This document shows, one piece after another, positions 40,618 through 49,781 of a stretch of 64,000 bases of DNA. Below the pieces are notes generated by a model. The model ran no database searches. It was not told the DNA's origin and saw only the letters and a program-made list of their open reading frames with translations. The stretch covers positions 7,645 through 71,644 of the forward strand of contig JAEEIS010000060.1 of NCBI GenBank assembly GCA_016281475.1, given 5' to 3'. This DNA is from Bacteroidales bacterium. GTDB lineage: Bacteria; Bacteroidota; Bacteroidia; Bacteroidales; P3. Position 1 is the first letter of the stretch; every line of letters starts with the position of its first letter. The translations under genes and the position numbers were made by a program.

Positions 40618-42507
40618 ATGCCCATAAAGAGTCTTATTGGCGAGTTGCCGGAGATTGTGCGTGACGGCAACCGCGAGGCGGCGGCGATTCTCGACCGCCT
40701 CAGTTCAGCTAACCGTATCACCCTCCAGACCAACGAGGTGGTGCTGCCTGCCAAGGCGAGCAGTGCCATGAGGTTTCAGAGTGGTCTGAATAATCTGAAT
40801 GGTCTGAATAATCTGAGTAATCAGAAAGACCTTAATCGCCTAATCTATGGCGACAACCTGCTAGCGATGCAGGCACTGCTGGCAGGCGACCCGCAAACGG
40901 GGTTGCCCTCGCTGCGCGGCAAAGTAGACTTGATCTATATTGACCCGCCTTTCGACAGCAAGGCAGACTACCGCACCAAGCTGACCCTCCCCGGCGGCGA
41001 CATCAACCAAAAGCCTACCACCATCGAGCAGTTTGCCTACGCCGACACCTGGAAGGACGGCACTGTCAGCTACCTGCGGATGCTCTACCCCCGCCTTGTG
41101 TTGATGCGCGAGTTGCTGAGCGACCACGGTAGTATCTATGTTCATATTGACTGGCACGTCGGGCACTATGTCAAAGTGCTGATGGATGAGATATTTGGAA
41201 AAGATAATTTTAGAAATGAAATTATATGGTGTTATAGTGGTCCGACCCCAACAAATACTACATTTGCACGAAAACATGATACATTATTGTTTTATGCTTT
41301 GGGAGAAGATTATACATTTAATATGCAATATCTCGAACATAAAAGCGGGCTACACAATACTGGACAAGTATTTGGCAGTACAGATGGGGATAGTGATGCA
41401 GTAAACGCAATGGAAGAAAGGGGGAAAAAGTGCGAGGACTGGTGGATTGACATTTATACAGGAGATCGATACCGTTCAGAACAAGTTGGTTATGCCACCC
41501 AAAAACCCACTAAATTGTTAGAGCGAATCATCAGAGCCAGTAGCAATGAAGGTGACTTGGTGTGCGACTTCTTTGGAGGCAGCGGGACTACGGCGGCGGT
41601 GGCGGAGCGGTTGGGTCGTAGATGGATTACTACGGATATCGGCAAGCCTGCCACGCTGGTGATGCGTAAGCGGTTGATTGACCAAGAGGTGAAGCCGTTC
41701 CTTTATCAGGCCATTGGAGACTACCAGAAGGAGATGTTGCATGGTACACGGCTGTTCCGCTCAATCGGTGATTTGAGCCAAGTGGTGATGCAGCTGTATG
41801 GTGCACTGCCTTTCACTCCCGACCAGGTGAGCGACCGCAACTATGGTTTCATCAAAGACGAGCGCACGCTGGTGTATGTGGACAGTCCCAACAAACTGAC
41901 AGGACGTGCCACCCTGCGGCGTGCCAGCGAAGCGACACAGAGCCTCCTTGGCGGAGGGTGGAAGAAGGTGGTGGTGCTGGCTTGGAATTTCAGCTACGAC
42001 ATCAGCCAAGCCATTGAAGAGTACAAGAACACGGTGGAGGTACTAGTCATCCCACCCGACTTGATGGACAAGCTGAAGAAGCAGGGTTTTGCCAAGCTGG
42101 TGCAGAGCGGCACGGTGCGCTTCAGCGGATTGCAGTACCTCACATTGCACCCCATTGAGAAAAAAGTGCTTGACGGCAAAGATGTGCTGACCATACGACT
42201 GCGGGACTATGTGCAGCTGTCGCCCGAGAACATACCCCTTGACGAGAAAGACCGCGAAGCGGTGCGCAAGGTGATGGACGAAGACCCATTGGCACTGATA
42301 GAATACTGGAGCATCGACCCCGACTACGACGGGCAGACCTTCCGCAGCCTGTGGCAGGACTACCGCGAGAACACCGCCATGGACCACGACCCGCTGCACT
42401 GCATCTACCGCGCCGACCTCACCGTCCCCCACAAGGATAGCCGCGCCATCTGTGTCAAGGCGGTGGATGTGTTCGGATTTGAAAGTGTAGTTGTAGAACG
42501 GATATAG
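40618..42507 (+). CDS. Type III restriction-modification methyltransferase (Mod)
   Basis: A 629-residue beta-class DNA amino-methyltransferase that uses SAM to modify one strand of an asymmetric site and gives the complex its specificity. Motif IV is DPPF (109-112, in [12 protein letters not shown]), followed by the target-recognition region, and motif I is DFFGGSGTT near 317. A ~300-residue C-terminal extension follows. The region 41188-41540 (residues ~190-307, the TRD) is much more AT-rich than the rest, which suggests recombinational replacement. The start at 40618 ([17 protein letters not shown]) follows the terminator. A frame opening at 40558 starts inside the T-run and was not used. 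No simple-sequence repeat tract for phase variation was seen. Confidence 0.92.
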   Translation: MPIKSLIGELPEIVRDGNREAAAILDRLSSANRITLQTNEVVLPAKASSAMRFQSGLNNLNGLNNLSNQKDLNRLIYGDNLLAMQALLAGDPQTGLPSLRGKVDLIYIDPPFDSKADYRTKLTLPGGDINQKPTTIEQFAYADTWKDGTVSYLRMLYPRLVLMRELLSDHGSIYVHIDWHVGHYVKVLMDEIFGKDNFRNEIIWCYSGPTPTNTTFARKHDTLLFYALGEDYTFNMQYLEHKSGLHNTGQVFGSTDGDSDAVNAMEERGKKCEDWWIDIYTGDRYRSEQVGYATQKPTKLLERIIRASSNEGDLVCDFFGGSGTTAAVAERLGRRWITTDIGKPATLVMRKRLIDQEVKPFLYQAIGDYQKEMLHGTRLFRSIGDLSQVVMQLYGALPFTPDQVSDRNYGFIKDERTLVYVDSPNKLTGRATLRRASEATQSLLGGGWKKVVVLAWNFSYDISQAIEEYKNTVEVLVIPPDLMDKLKKQGFAKLVQSGTVRFSGLQYLTLHPIEKKVLDGKDVLTIRLRDYVQLSPENIPLDEKDREAVRKVMDEDPLALIEYWSIDPDYDGQTFRSLWQDYRENTAMDHDPLHCIYRADLTVPHKDSRAICVKAVDVFGFESVVVERI

Positions 42508-42524
42508 ATGAATACGTATATTAC

Positions 42525-42740
42525 ATTTGAGAGCGCGTGCCATCGGCACGCTTTACAAGGAGCAGCGTGTTACCCCACACTGGCGTGCGGGGTTATCGAT
42601 AGTGATGCTCTCCGAGCCTTTGTCAACCATATTGGAAGATAATAGGCTCCCCGAGGGAGCCATTCTCAATAACCCCACATGGAATGTGGGGATGGCGACA
42701 AGGATGGTGGTCAGCGTGCCGGAGGCACGCGCTCTCAAAT
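42525..42740 (+). mobile_element. 216-bp inverted-repeat element (REPIN/MITE-like) between mod and res
   Basis: ATTTGAGAGCGCGTGCC (42525-42541) and GGCACGCGCTCTCAAAT (42724-42740) are perfect 17-bp inverted ends. Each arm extends into its own hairpin (GCGTGCC-ATC-GGCACGC; GCGTGCC-GGA-GGCACGC). Inside are ACCCCACAC-TGGC-GTGCGGGGT, GGCTCCC-CGAG-GGAGCC and CCCCACAT-GGA-ATGTGGGG. There is no coding capacity and no clear target duplication. It separates two genes expected to be cotranscribed. Confidence 0.7.
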
Positions 42741-42758
42741 AATAAAATAGCAAAAAAA

Positions 42759-45584
42759 ATGAGTAATATCATGTCGTACAATCAAGATAATATATCGCTG
42801 TTGCTGGCGCAACGGCTAAGCGACACAGTGAATGAGGCATGGGAGAGTGGGGAGATGATGGAGGCGGTGACTCCTGTGACACGCGAACTGTTGCAACACT
42901 GGTTTTGTGAGCCGTTCACACAGGAACGGACTGTTAATTTCCATACGGGACAACGACAGGCAATATTGAATGCCATTTACCTGCATGAAGTGGCAGGCGT
43001 GAGGACGGTGGAGGATAGTTATGATACCGTGATGCCCGACGAGATGGGGCCTGTGGACATGGCAATGCTGACACAGGAGAAGTACCAGCTGCCCAAGTAT
43101 GCCATAAAGATGGCAACAGGTACGGGCAAGACATGGGTGATGCATGCGTTAGTATTGTGGCAGATGCTGAATGCGCGGCATACGGGTGGAGAGCGCTATA
43201 CACAGCGGTTTCTGTTGATAGCCCCAGGCATCATTGTGTATGAGCGGCTGCTGGATGCCTACCTCGGAAAGGTAGAAGATGGTGTACGGAGGGTGGAGAG
43301 TTCGGACTTGCACAAGTATGAGGACTTGTTTCTGCCACCACAGTACCACGAGGAGGTGTTCAACTTTGTGCAAACCAACACCGTGAGCAAAGATCAAGGC
43401 ATCGGGCGCAAGGCCACGGGAGAGGGCTTGATAGCCATTACCAACTGGCACCTGTTCCTACAGAAAGACGATGAGGAGAAGAAAGGCATTGTGGATGAAT
43501 TGTTGCCATTGCGTCCCGGCATTGCATCGGGCAACGCACTGGAAGCATTAGACCGACGATACCTGCGTGGAACGGAGGCTGAATATTTGCATGACCTAGA
43601 CAGCCTAATGGTCATCAACGACGAGGCGCACCACGTGCATGAGAACGGAGGCGACGAGGAGGATGTGCAGTGGCAGCAAGCACTGGACTATATATTGCAA
43701 GACAAGCGATGCCGTGTGCAGGTGGATTTCAGTGCCACGCCCTACGAGCAACGCGGCAGCGGCAAGCGGACACGCAAGATATATTTCCCCCACATAGTGG
43801 TGGACTTCGACCTGAAGGATGCCATGTCGCACGGGTTGGTGAAAACACTGTCGCTCGACCAGCGGCAGAGCCTTACGGAGCTGGCAGACTTGGACTATAG
43901 TGCAATACGCGAAGGGCGGTCGGTAATTGCCCTCAGCGACGGACAGAAACTGATGCTGCGCGCAGGATTAGAAAGACTGAACAGGTTGCAGGCCGACTTC
44001 GCAGGGCTGAAGTACCCAAAGATGATGGTGGTGTGCGAAGACACCAAGGTGACACCACTGGTGGAGCAATACCTCATAGCAGAAGGATTGAAGCCCGAAG
44101 AGGTACTGAGAGTGGACAGCGACGCGAAAGGCAACATGAAAGAGGAGGAATGGAAGCGTGTGAGCGAGCGGCTGAGCCATGTGGACCAACATGCAGAGCC
44201 TCGGGTGGTGGTGAGTGTGATGATGTTGCGTGAGGGATTTGACGTGAACAACATCTGCGTTATCGTGCCATTGCGCAGCAGCGAGTCGTCGATACTACTG
44301 GAACAGGTAGTAGGACGCGGCTTGCGGCTGATGTGGCGCGAACCAGAATACAGCGAGGCAAAGAGAGAAAACAGACACCGTCTGCTAGTGGAGAAACGTG
44401 AGCCGCTGAACTACATGGACATCCTCTTCATCGTGGAGCATCCACGATTCAAGGAGTTTTACGACGAACTAATCAATGGCGGACTGGCTGTGATAGACAC
44501 CGGCAATTCGTCCGCCAGCGGCATGGGCGACATGGTGATGGTAGAACTGAAGGAAGGTTACGAAAGGTATGACCTAGCATGGCTTAACATTTTGCACGAC
44601 AGCGAGGAGATACTAGAGCTACCCATGCCTGACGTGAATAAGATGGAGGTGTTTACAGTCTACACACTTGACAAACTGCGCAAGTATTTAGCAACTGACG
44701 GAGAGACTTTTGTGTCGCAGGCAGTGGCAATGAAAACCACATTTGGAAAGTTCACGGTCAAGGCAGACTTGTTCACTGCGGAGAGCTACCATGAGTACCT
44801 GCAAAAACTACTGCGGACAGTGACCCGTCTACACAACATGCCATTAATACAAGTGGGCGAGGCAATGCTGATGCAAACGCTGGACAAATATATCCGCACA
44901 CGGCTGTTCGGACAAGCATTTGACCCATTCAATGGAAACGACTGGAAGATATTGCTGGCGCAAAACGGTGTGGTGACACAGCATATCGTGAAAGTGATGG
45001 CTGCAGCACTCTATGACCTCCAAAACCAGGTACAAACAACAGATGCAGTGGTGGAAGAGACATGGTTTTCGAGTGTGGAGAAGATACCAATGCGCGAACC
45101 GTACTCAATGGAATTGCAGAAGACCATTTACACTCGCACAGCGTTTCCGTCACACGGAGGTGGATTGGAAAAGGCATTTATGGAATTTATTGATGTTGAC
45201 GGAGAGGTAGAGCAATGGATAAAAATCAGCGAGACACGGCACCGTTTCGCATCAATCACATATATGCGCACCGACGGCCTGTTGGCAACCTATCATCCTG
45301 ATTTTCTAGTCGGGTCATCAGAGAAACTGTATATGGTGGAAACAAAGGGGGCTGACAAGGTGAAAGACCCTAACGTACAACAAAAAAGGCGTGCTGCAGT
45401 GGAATGGTGTGAGAAGATAAACCAACTGCCACAGAAGCAACGTGGCGATAGGCAGTGGGAGTATGTGCTGATAGGAGAAGACGATTTCTATGGATTGTCT
45501 GCGAATGGTGCAACCTTTGAGGACATTTGCCGACATTGCCGTGTGAGCTCGGCAATAGTGCAAGGAGTGCTGAACTTCGACTGA
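42759..45584 (+). CDS. Type III restriction enzyme helicase/nuclease subunit (Res)
   Basis: A 941-residue superfamily-2 translocase/endonuclease partner of Mod that cleaves unmodified DNA. Walker A is MATGTGKT near residue 118, the DEAH box (INDEAHHV) at about 288, motif III (VDFSATPYEQ) near 325, and motif VI (QVVGRGLRL) near 516. The C-terminal PD-(D/E)XK nuclease has HPDFLVG near 847 and ETKG near 860. All key motifs are intact, so the system is probably active. The start at 42759 lies just after the inverted-repeat element; an ATG at 42771 is also possible. Codon use is less C-biased than in the surrounding core genes, consistent with horizontal transfer. Confidence 0.92.
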   Translation: MSNIMSYNQDNISLLLAQRLSDTVNEAWESGEMMEAVTPVTRELLQHWFCEPFTQERTVNFHTGQRQAILNAIYLHEVAGVRTVEDSYDTVMPDEMGPVDMAMLTQEKYQLPKYAIKMATGTGKTWVMHALVLWQMLNARHTGGERYTQRFLLIAPGIIVYERLLDAYLGKVEDGVRRVESSDLHKYEDLFLPPQYHEEVFNFVQTNTVSKDQGIGRKATGEGLIAITNWHLFLQKDDEEKKGIVDELLPLRPGIASGNALEALDRRYLRGTEAEYLHDLDSLMVINDEAHHVHENGGDEEDVQWQQALDYILQDKRCRVQVDFSATPYEQRGSGKRTRKIYFPHIVVDFDLKDAMSHGLVKTLSLDQRQSLTELADLDYSAIREGRSVIALSDGQKLMLRAGLERLNRLQADFAGLKYPKMMVVCEDTKVTPLVEQYLIAEGLKPEEVLRVDSDAKGNMKEEEWKRVSERLSHVDQHAEPRVVVSVMMLREGFDVNNICVIVPLRSSESSILLEQVVGRGLRLMWREPEYSEAKRENRHRLLVEKREPLNYMDILFIVEHPRFKEFYDELINGGLAVIDTGNSSASGMGDMVMVELKEGYERYDLAWLNILHDSEEILELPMPDVNKMEVFTVYTLDKLRKYLATDGETFVSQAVAMKTTFGKFTVKADLFTAESYHEYLQKLLRTVTRLHNMPLIQVGEAMLMQTLDKYIRTRLFGQAFDPFNGNDWKILLAQNGVVTQHIVKVMAAALYDLQNQVQTTDAVVEETWFSSVEKIPMREPYSMELQKTIYTRTAFPSHGGGLEKAFMEFIDVDGEVEQWIKISETRHRFASITYMRTDGLLATYHPDFLVGSSEKLYMVETKGADKVKDPNVQQKRRAAVEWCEKINQLPQKQRGDRQWEYVLIGEDDFYGLSANGATFEDICRHCRVSSAIVQGVLNFD

Positions 45585-45643
45585 TGTTGAGAGGACCAGT
45601 CTTTCTAATTGTGTTTGAGAACAGGCTTTGGAGAAGGCTGTCG

Positions 45644-45829
45644 TTAATGAGGTTCGCCCCACTTTAGTTGCAGGACACAGCCGGTCGTCAAGGCATTGAT
45701 TTCGGACAGATGTTGCTGACACAGAGCTTGGAAAACATAGCCTTTCGTTGCAAACCAGTAATCATCTGGCAGTTGTATGAAATGCACTCTCACCGTGACG
45801 ATCCTCTTTCCACCGTAGCATCTTGTCAT
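45644..45829 (-). CDS. Possible 61-residue protein, unrecognised
   Basis: A minus-strand frame of 61 codons (MTRCYGGKRIVTVRVHF ... ALTTGCVLQLKWGEPH). It is supported mainly by a -7 box, TATTTTTG (complement of 45877-45884), about 48 bp upstream. No family was recognised. It could be a real small gene or a fragment left in the island edge. Confidence 0.3.
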   Translation of the reverse strand: MTRCYGGKRIVTVRVHFIQLPDDYWFATKGYVFQALCQQHLSEINALTTGCVLQLKWGEPH

Positions 45830-45876
45830 ACAATTTTCGTCTAAATATCATGTCATATTAGATTTGAATCCGAGTG

Positions 45877-45884
45877 CAAAAATA
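45877..45884 (-). promoter_or_regulatory. -7 box (TATTTTTG), minus strand
   Basis: Complement of CAAAAATA. It would drive the 61-residue frame ending at 45644. The surrounding 45885-45970 is AT-rich with no other feature. Confidence 0.4.
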
Positions 45885-45971
45885 CAACCTTTTGTGCAAT
45901 TCTCAAAATTTTTTTTGGCAAAAAGTGCAGTTTTCTCATTTTCTTACACCAGATTGTGCACTTTTTGGCAA

Positions 45972-46110
45972 TTATAACATCTGTAGAGTGGCATAATTCA
46001 GCACTTCGACGTATGCATCACGGCGTTCTTGGATGCCAAGTAAATTACTTAGTCCTCCACTTAGAGGTATCCCTGCTAACTGAGATCGGCGAGGCTGGAC
46101 GGCCTCGCCG
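45972..46110 (-). pseudogene. C-terminal gene remnant (right copy)
   Basis: An open minus-strand frame ending at TAA (45972-45974) encodes a tail LLGIQERRDAYVEVLNYATLQML. DNA at 45992-46037 matches the left copy at 40051-40096 in 40 of 46 positions, in direct orientation. The segment upstream of the shared block is unrelated between the copies. With the left copy it brackets the restriction-modification genes. Confidence 0.5.
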
Positions 46111-46117
46111 CTTTTAT
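46087..46117 (+). terminator. Rho-independent terminator
   Basis: CGGCGAGGC, loop TGGAC, GCCTCGCCG form a perfect 9-bp stem followed by CTTTTAT on the plus strand. No intact plus-strand gene ends just before it; it may belong to the long transcript from res. Confidence 0.6.
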
Positions 46118-46168
46118 GTAAAAAAATAATTATTTCTACATTAAAGTTGATTGAATTGAAGAATTTCG

Positions 46169-46176
46169 TACTTTTG
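46169..46176 (+). promoter_or_regulatory. -7 box (TACTTTTG)
   Basis: It matches TAnnTTTG and predicts a start near 46183, just upstream of the broken gene at 46199-46641. Confidence 0.5.
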
Positions 46177-46198
46177 TGGTTTGATTTACATCATTGAG

Positions 46199-46641
46199 GT
46201 TCATACGGACAAGGCATCGGAGGGCATGGGGATGATAGGCGATTTGTTCGTGCGGAAAAAGGACGGCTCAGCCTCGCTGGTGCCGACAAGGAGACGGAGG
46301 TCCTGTATGTGAAATCAATACCCATTAACGACATGGGCCTCAGGGCAATTTCGAGGTACGACTGGATTATTGCCAGCAGGGGAGGAAATCCGAGAATGTA
46401 CGCCCGTCCACATGCCTCGGATGTTGTAGGGGCTTTCGAAGCATCGGCCTATAAGCGGTCAACTTCCGACGGCGCGTTGAAAATCATCACCCGCTATATC
46501 GACGGCAACGAGAAGTTCAAGATCGGCGACCAGACTATCTCAGTCGACGCTGCTCGAATCACAGAGGAGAACATCTACCATTATTACAACCTGCTGACAG
46601 AGAACCAAGACTGGTCGCAGTTTGAGATTGAAGTAAGATGA
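46199..46641 (+). pseudogene. Probable frameshifted or truncated small gene, unrecognised
   Basis: The main frame is open from 46199 to TGA at 46639-46641 but lacks an ATG. GTG at 46309 would give 110 residues (KSIPINDMGLRAISRYDWIIASRGG ... NQDWSQFEIEVR). Another frame starts with ATG near the promoter (MGMIGDLFVRKKDGSASL) and could be its real N-terminus after a +1 shift near 46280. The RAISRYDWII ... MYARP stretch loosely recalls the last strand of retropepsin-like proteins (FLxRFDWxIDF-KxxxxYxRP), but this is weak. A MITE is inserted directly at its stop codon. Confidence 0.45.
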
Positions 46642-46802
46642 GGCAACCTCTAAAAATTCTACTTCGAGATGCTCTTCGAGCAGAAATTAAACAAAATCAA
46701 AATTCAAAATTATATAAGATTATTATTTTCAATTTTGTACGACTTCTCGCCATAGGCGATATCCTAAGCACGAATTGCCAAAGGCGATAATTAGAGGTTG
46801 CC
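46642..46802 (+). mobile_element. 161-bp MITE with 12-bp inverted ends and 4-bp target duplication
   Basis: GGCAACCTCTAA (left end, from 46642) and TTAGAGGTTGCC (46791-46802) are perfect terminal inverted repeats. ATGA flanks both sides (46638-46641 and 46803-46806). The interior is AT-rich and non-coding. The duplicated ATGA contains the TGA stop of the preceding frame, so the insertion left that stop intact. Confidence 0.8.
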
Positions 46803-46813
46803 ATGAATGAAAC

Positions 46814-46855
46814 GAAGGCTGACGCATCGCAATGACGCGTCAGCCTTCACTTTTT
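46814..46855. terminator. Terminator hairpin between the MITE and hutU
   Basis: GAAGGCTGACGC (46814-46825) pairs with GCGTCAGCCTTC (46837-46848). The plus strand continues ACTTTTT; the minus strand continues GTTTCATT. It probably ends hutU transcription and may act in both directions. Confidence 0.7.
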
Positions 46856-46865
46856 ACTCTAAGTT

Positions 46866-48866
<2,001 letters not shown>

Positions 48867-48904
48867 ATAATGAACGTATTAATTTGTCAATGTGTTAATA
48901 GATG

Positions 48905-49075
48905 TTACAATGCCTTGATAGCCTCCTGGGCCGATACCTGATGGATGGTGCCGTCGGTGTGGCATACCACAATGTCCTGTCCTCGGAGAGCCTTTTCTTC
49001 GAGCATACGACGCTCGGCGATATTGAGTCCGTATTGCAGTCTCTCGGCAAATTCTTCTATCTCTTTATCCGACAT
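48905..49075 (-). CDS. 56-residue protein overlapping a zeta-toxin-like kinase gene
   Basis: ATG at 49075 to TAA at 48905: MSDKEIEEFAERLQYGLNIAERRMLEEKALRGQDIV, then VCHTDGTIHQVSAQEAIKAL (given in pieces). The first ~28 residues should form an amphipathic helix. The start lies inside the last codons of the kinase gene (11-bp overlap), which implies translational coupling. Small partner genes of this kind next to zeta/PezT-type kinases are candidates for antitoxins, although canonical epsilon/PezA antitoxins precede the toxin. Function not shown. Confidence 0.75.
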   Translation of the reverse strand: MSDKEIEEFAERLQYGLNIAERRMLEEKALRGQDIVVCHTDGTIHQVSAQEAIKAL

Positions 49076-49640
49076 ATTCTTTCATTTTATCAAACAGCTC
49101 CTCGTTGAGCACCGTAGTCGGCACAGCCTTGCCGCCGTGAGCCACCTCGATGCGCGGTGTGTCGCTGTTGTCGTAGACAAACCAGCCATCCACCTCGGGA
49201 GCGTATAGGTTAAACAAATTTCTGATTCCTGCGACGTAACGCCTGCGTGTGGTGGGGGTGGGAATATTGTGTCCACCATTGCTTACACGCTCTGCCACAC
49301 GACGCAGTGCCAATTCGGGCGTTCGCAACCAGAAGAACATCAGCGTGACCACATACCCTTTGGCCTGTGCCTGACGTACCAAGTTGACGTATGACTTTGT
49401 AGCCAATGTAGTCTCTACAGCGAAAGTGGCATCCCGCCCCAGCAGTTCATTAATGCGTTGCAGCATCAACCGACCTGCTTCTAGACCAACGCTATCCGGG
49501 TTGAAAGGAGACAATCCATGGGCAATCTCGTCAGCGTTGACAAACTCGCGACAATGCAGTATATCTGGCAATACAGTATACGAAGCCGTGGTTTTCCCAG
49601 CTCCATTACAGCCTCCAATGATATACAACCTTTTGTCCAT
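49065..49640 (-). CDS. Zeta-toxin-family P-loop kinase
   Basis: A 191-residue protein. Walker A is GGCNGAGKTT (residues 9-18). Zeta features follow: FVNADEIAHGLSPFNPDSVGLEAGRLML (substrate-binding NADE/D motif), FAVETTLAT, and the LID-like RVSNGGHNIPTPTTRRRY with several Arg. Zeta toxins phosphorylate UDP-N-acetylglucosamine; chromosomal relatives may have other substrates. The start at 49640 is forced by the promoter: a -7 box ends only 10 bp upstream, so an ATG at 49676 would precede transcription. It overlaps the 56-residue gene. Confidence 0.85.
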   Translation of the reverse strand: MDKRLYIIGGCNGAGKTTASYTVLPDILHCREFVNADEIAHGLSPFNPDSVGLEAGRLMLQRINELLGRDATFAVETTLATKSYVNLVRQAQAKGYVVTLMFFWLRTPELALRRVAERVSNGGHNIPTPTTRRRYVAGIRNLFNLYAPEVDGWFVYDNSDTPRIEVAHGGKAVPTTVLNEELFDKMKEYVG

Positions 49641-49649
49641 TTCAAAATG

Positions 49650-49657
49650 CAAAAATA
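49650..49657 (-). promoter_or_regulatory. -7 box (TATTTTTG) giving a nearly leaderless kinase mRNA
   Basis: Complement of CAAAAATA. Transcription would begin about 49643-49645, only a few nucleotides before the ATG at 49640. There is no room for a Shine-Dalgarno sequence. Confidence 0.5.
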
Positions 49658-49704
49658 CGAAGAATAATTGGAACAAACAAAAAATTCTTTATTCTTCCTA
49701 ATAA

Positions 49705-49735
49705 AGGGAAGGGTACTCCAACAATCGAAGTACCC
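49705..49735 (-). terminator. Possible terminator after the subtilisin-barrel gene
   Basis: GGGTACT (49711-49717) pairs with AGTACCC (49729-49735) with an 11-nt loop. On the minus strand it is followed by TTCCCTTTATT. Weak T-run. Confidence 0.45.
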
Positions 49736-49781
49736 TGATACATTCTACGACTAGAGGAATTGTCCCTAATATATCATCTTT

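Noticed and set aside
40618..45584. BREX, DISARM or retron defence system
   Set aside because: Only Mod and Res are present, both with intact type III motifs; no accessory BREX/DISARM genes or reverse transcriptase were seen.
49065..49676. Kinase start at 49676
   Set aside because: It would lie upstream of the -7 box at 49650-49657, so it would not be transcribed from that promoter.
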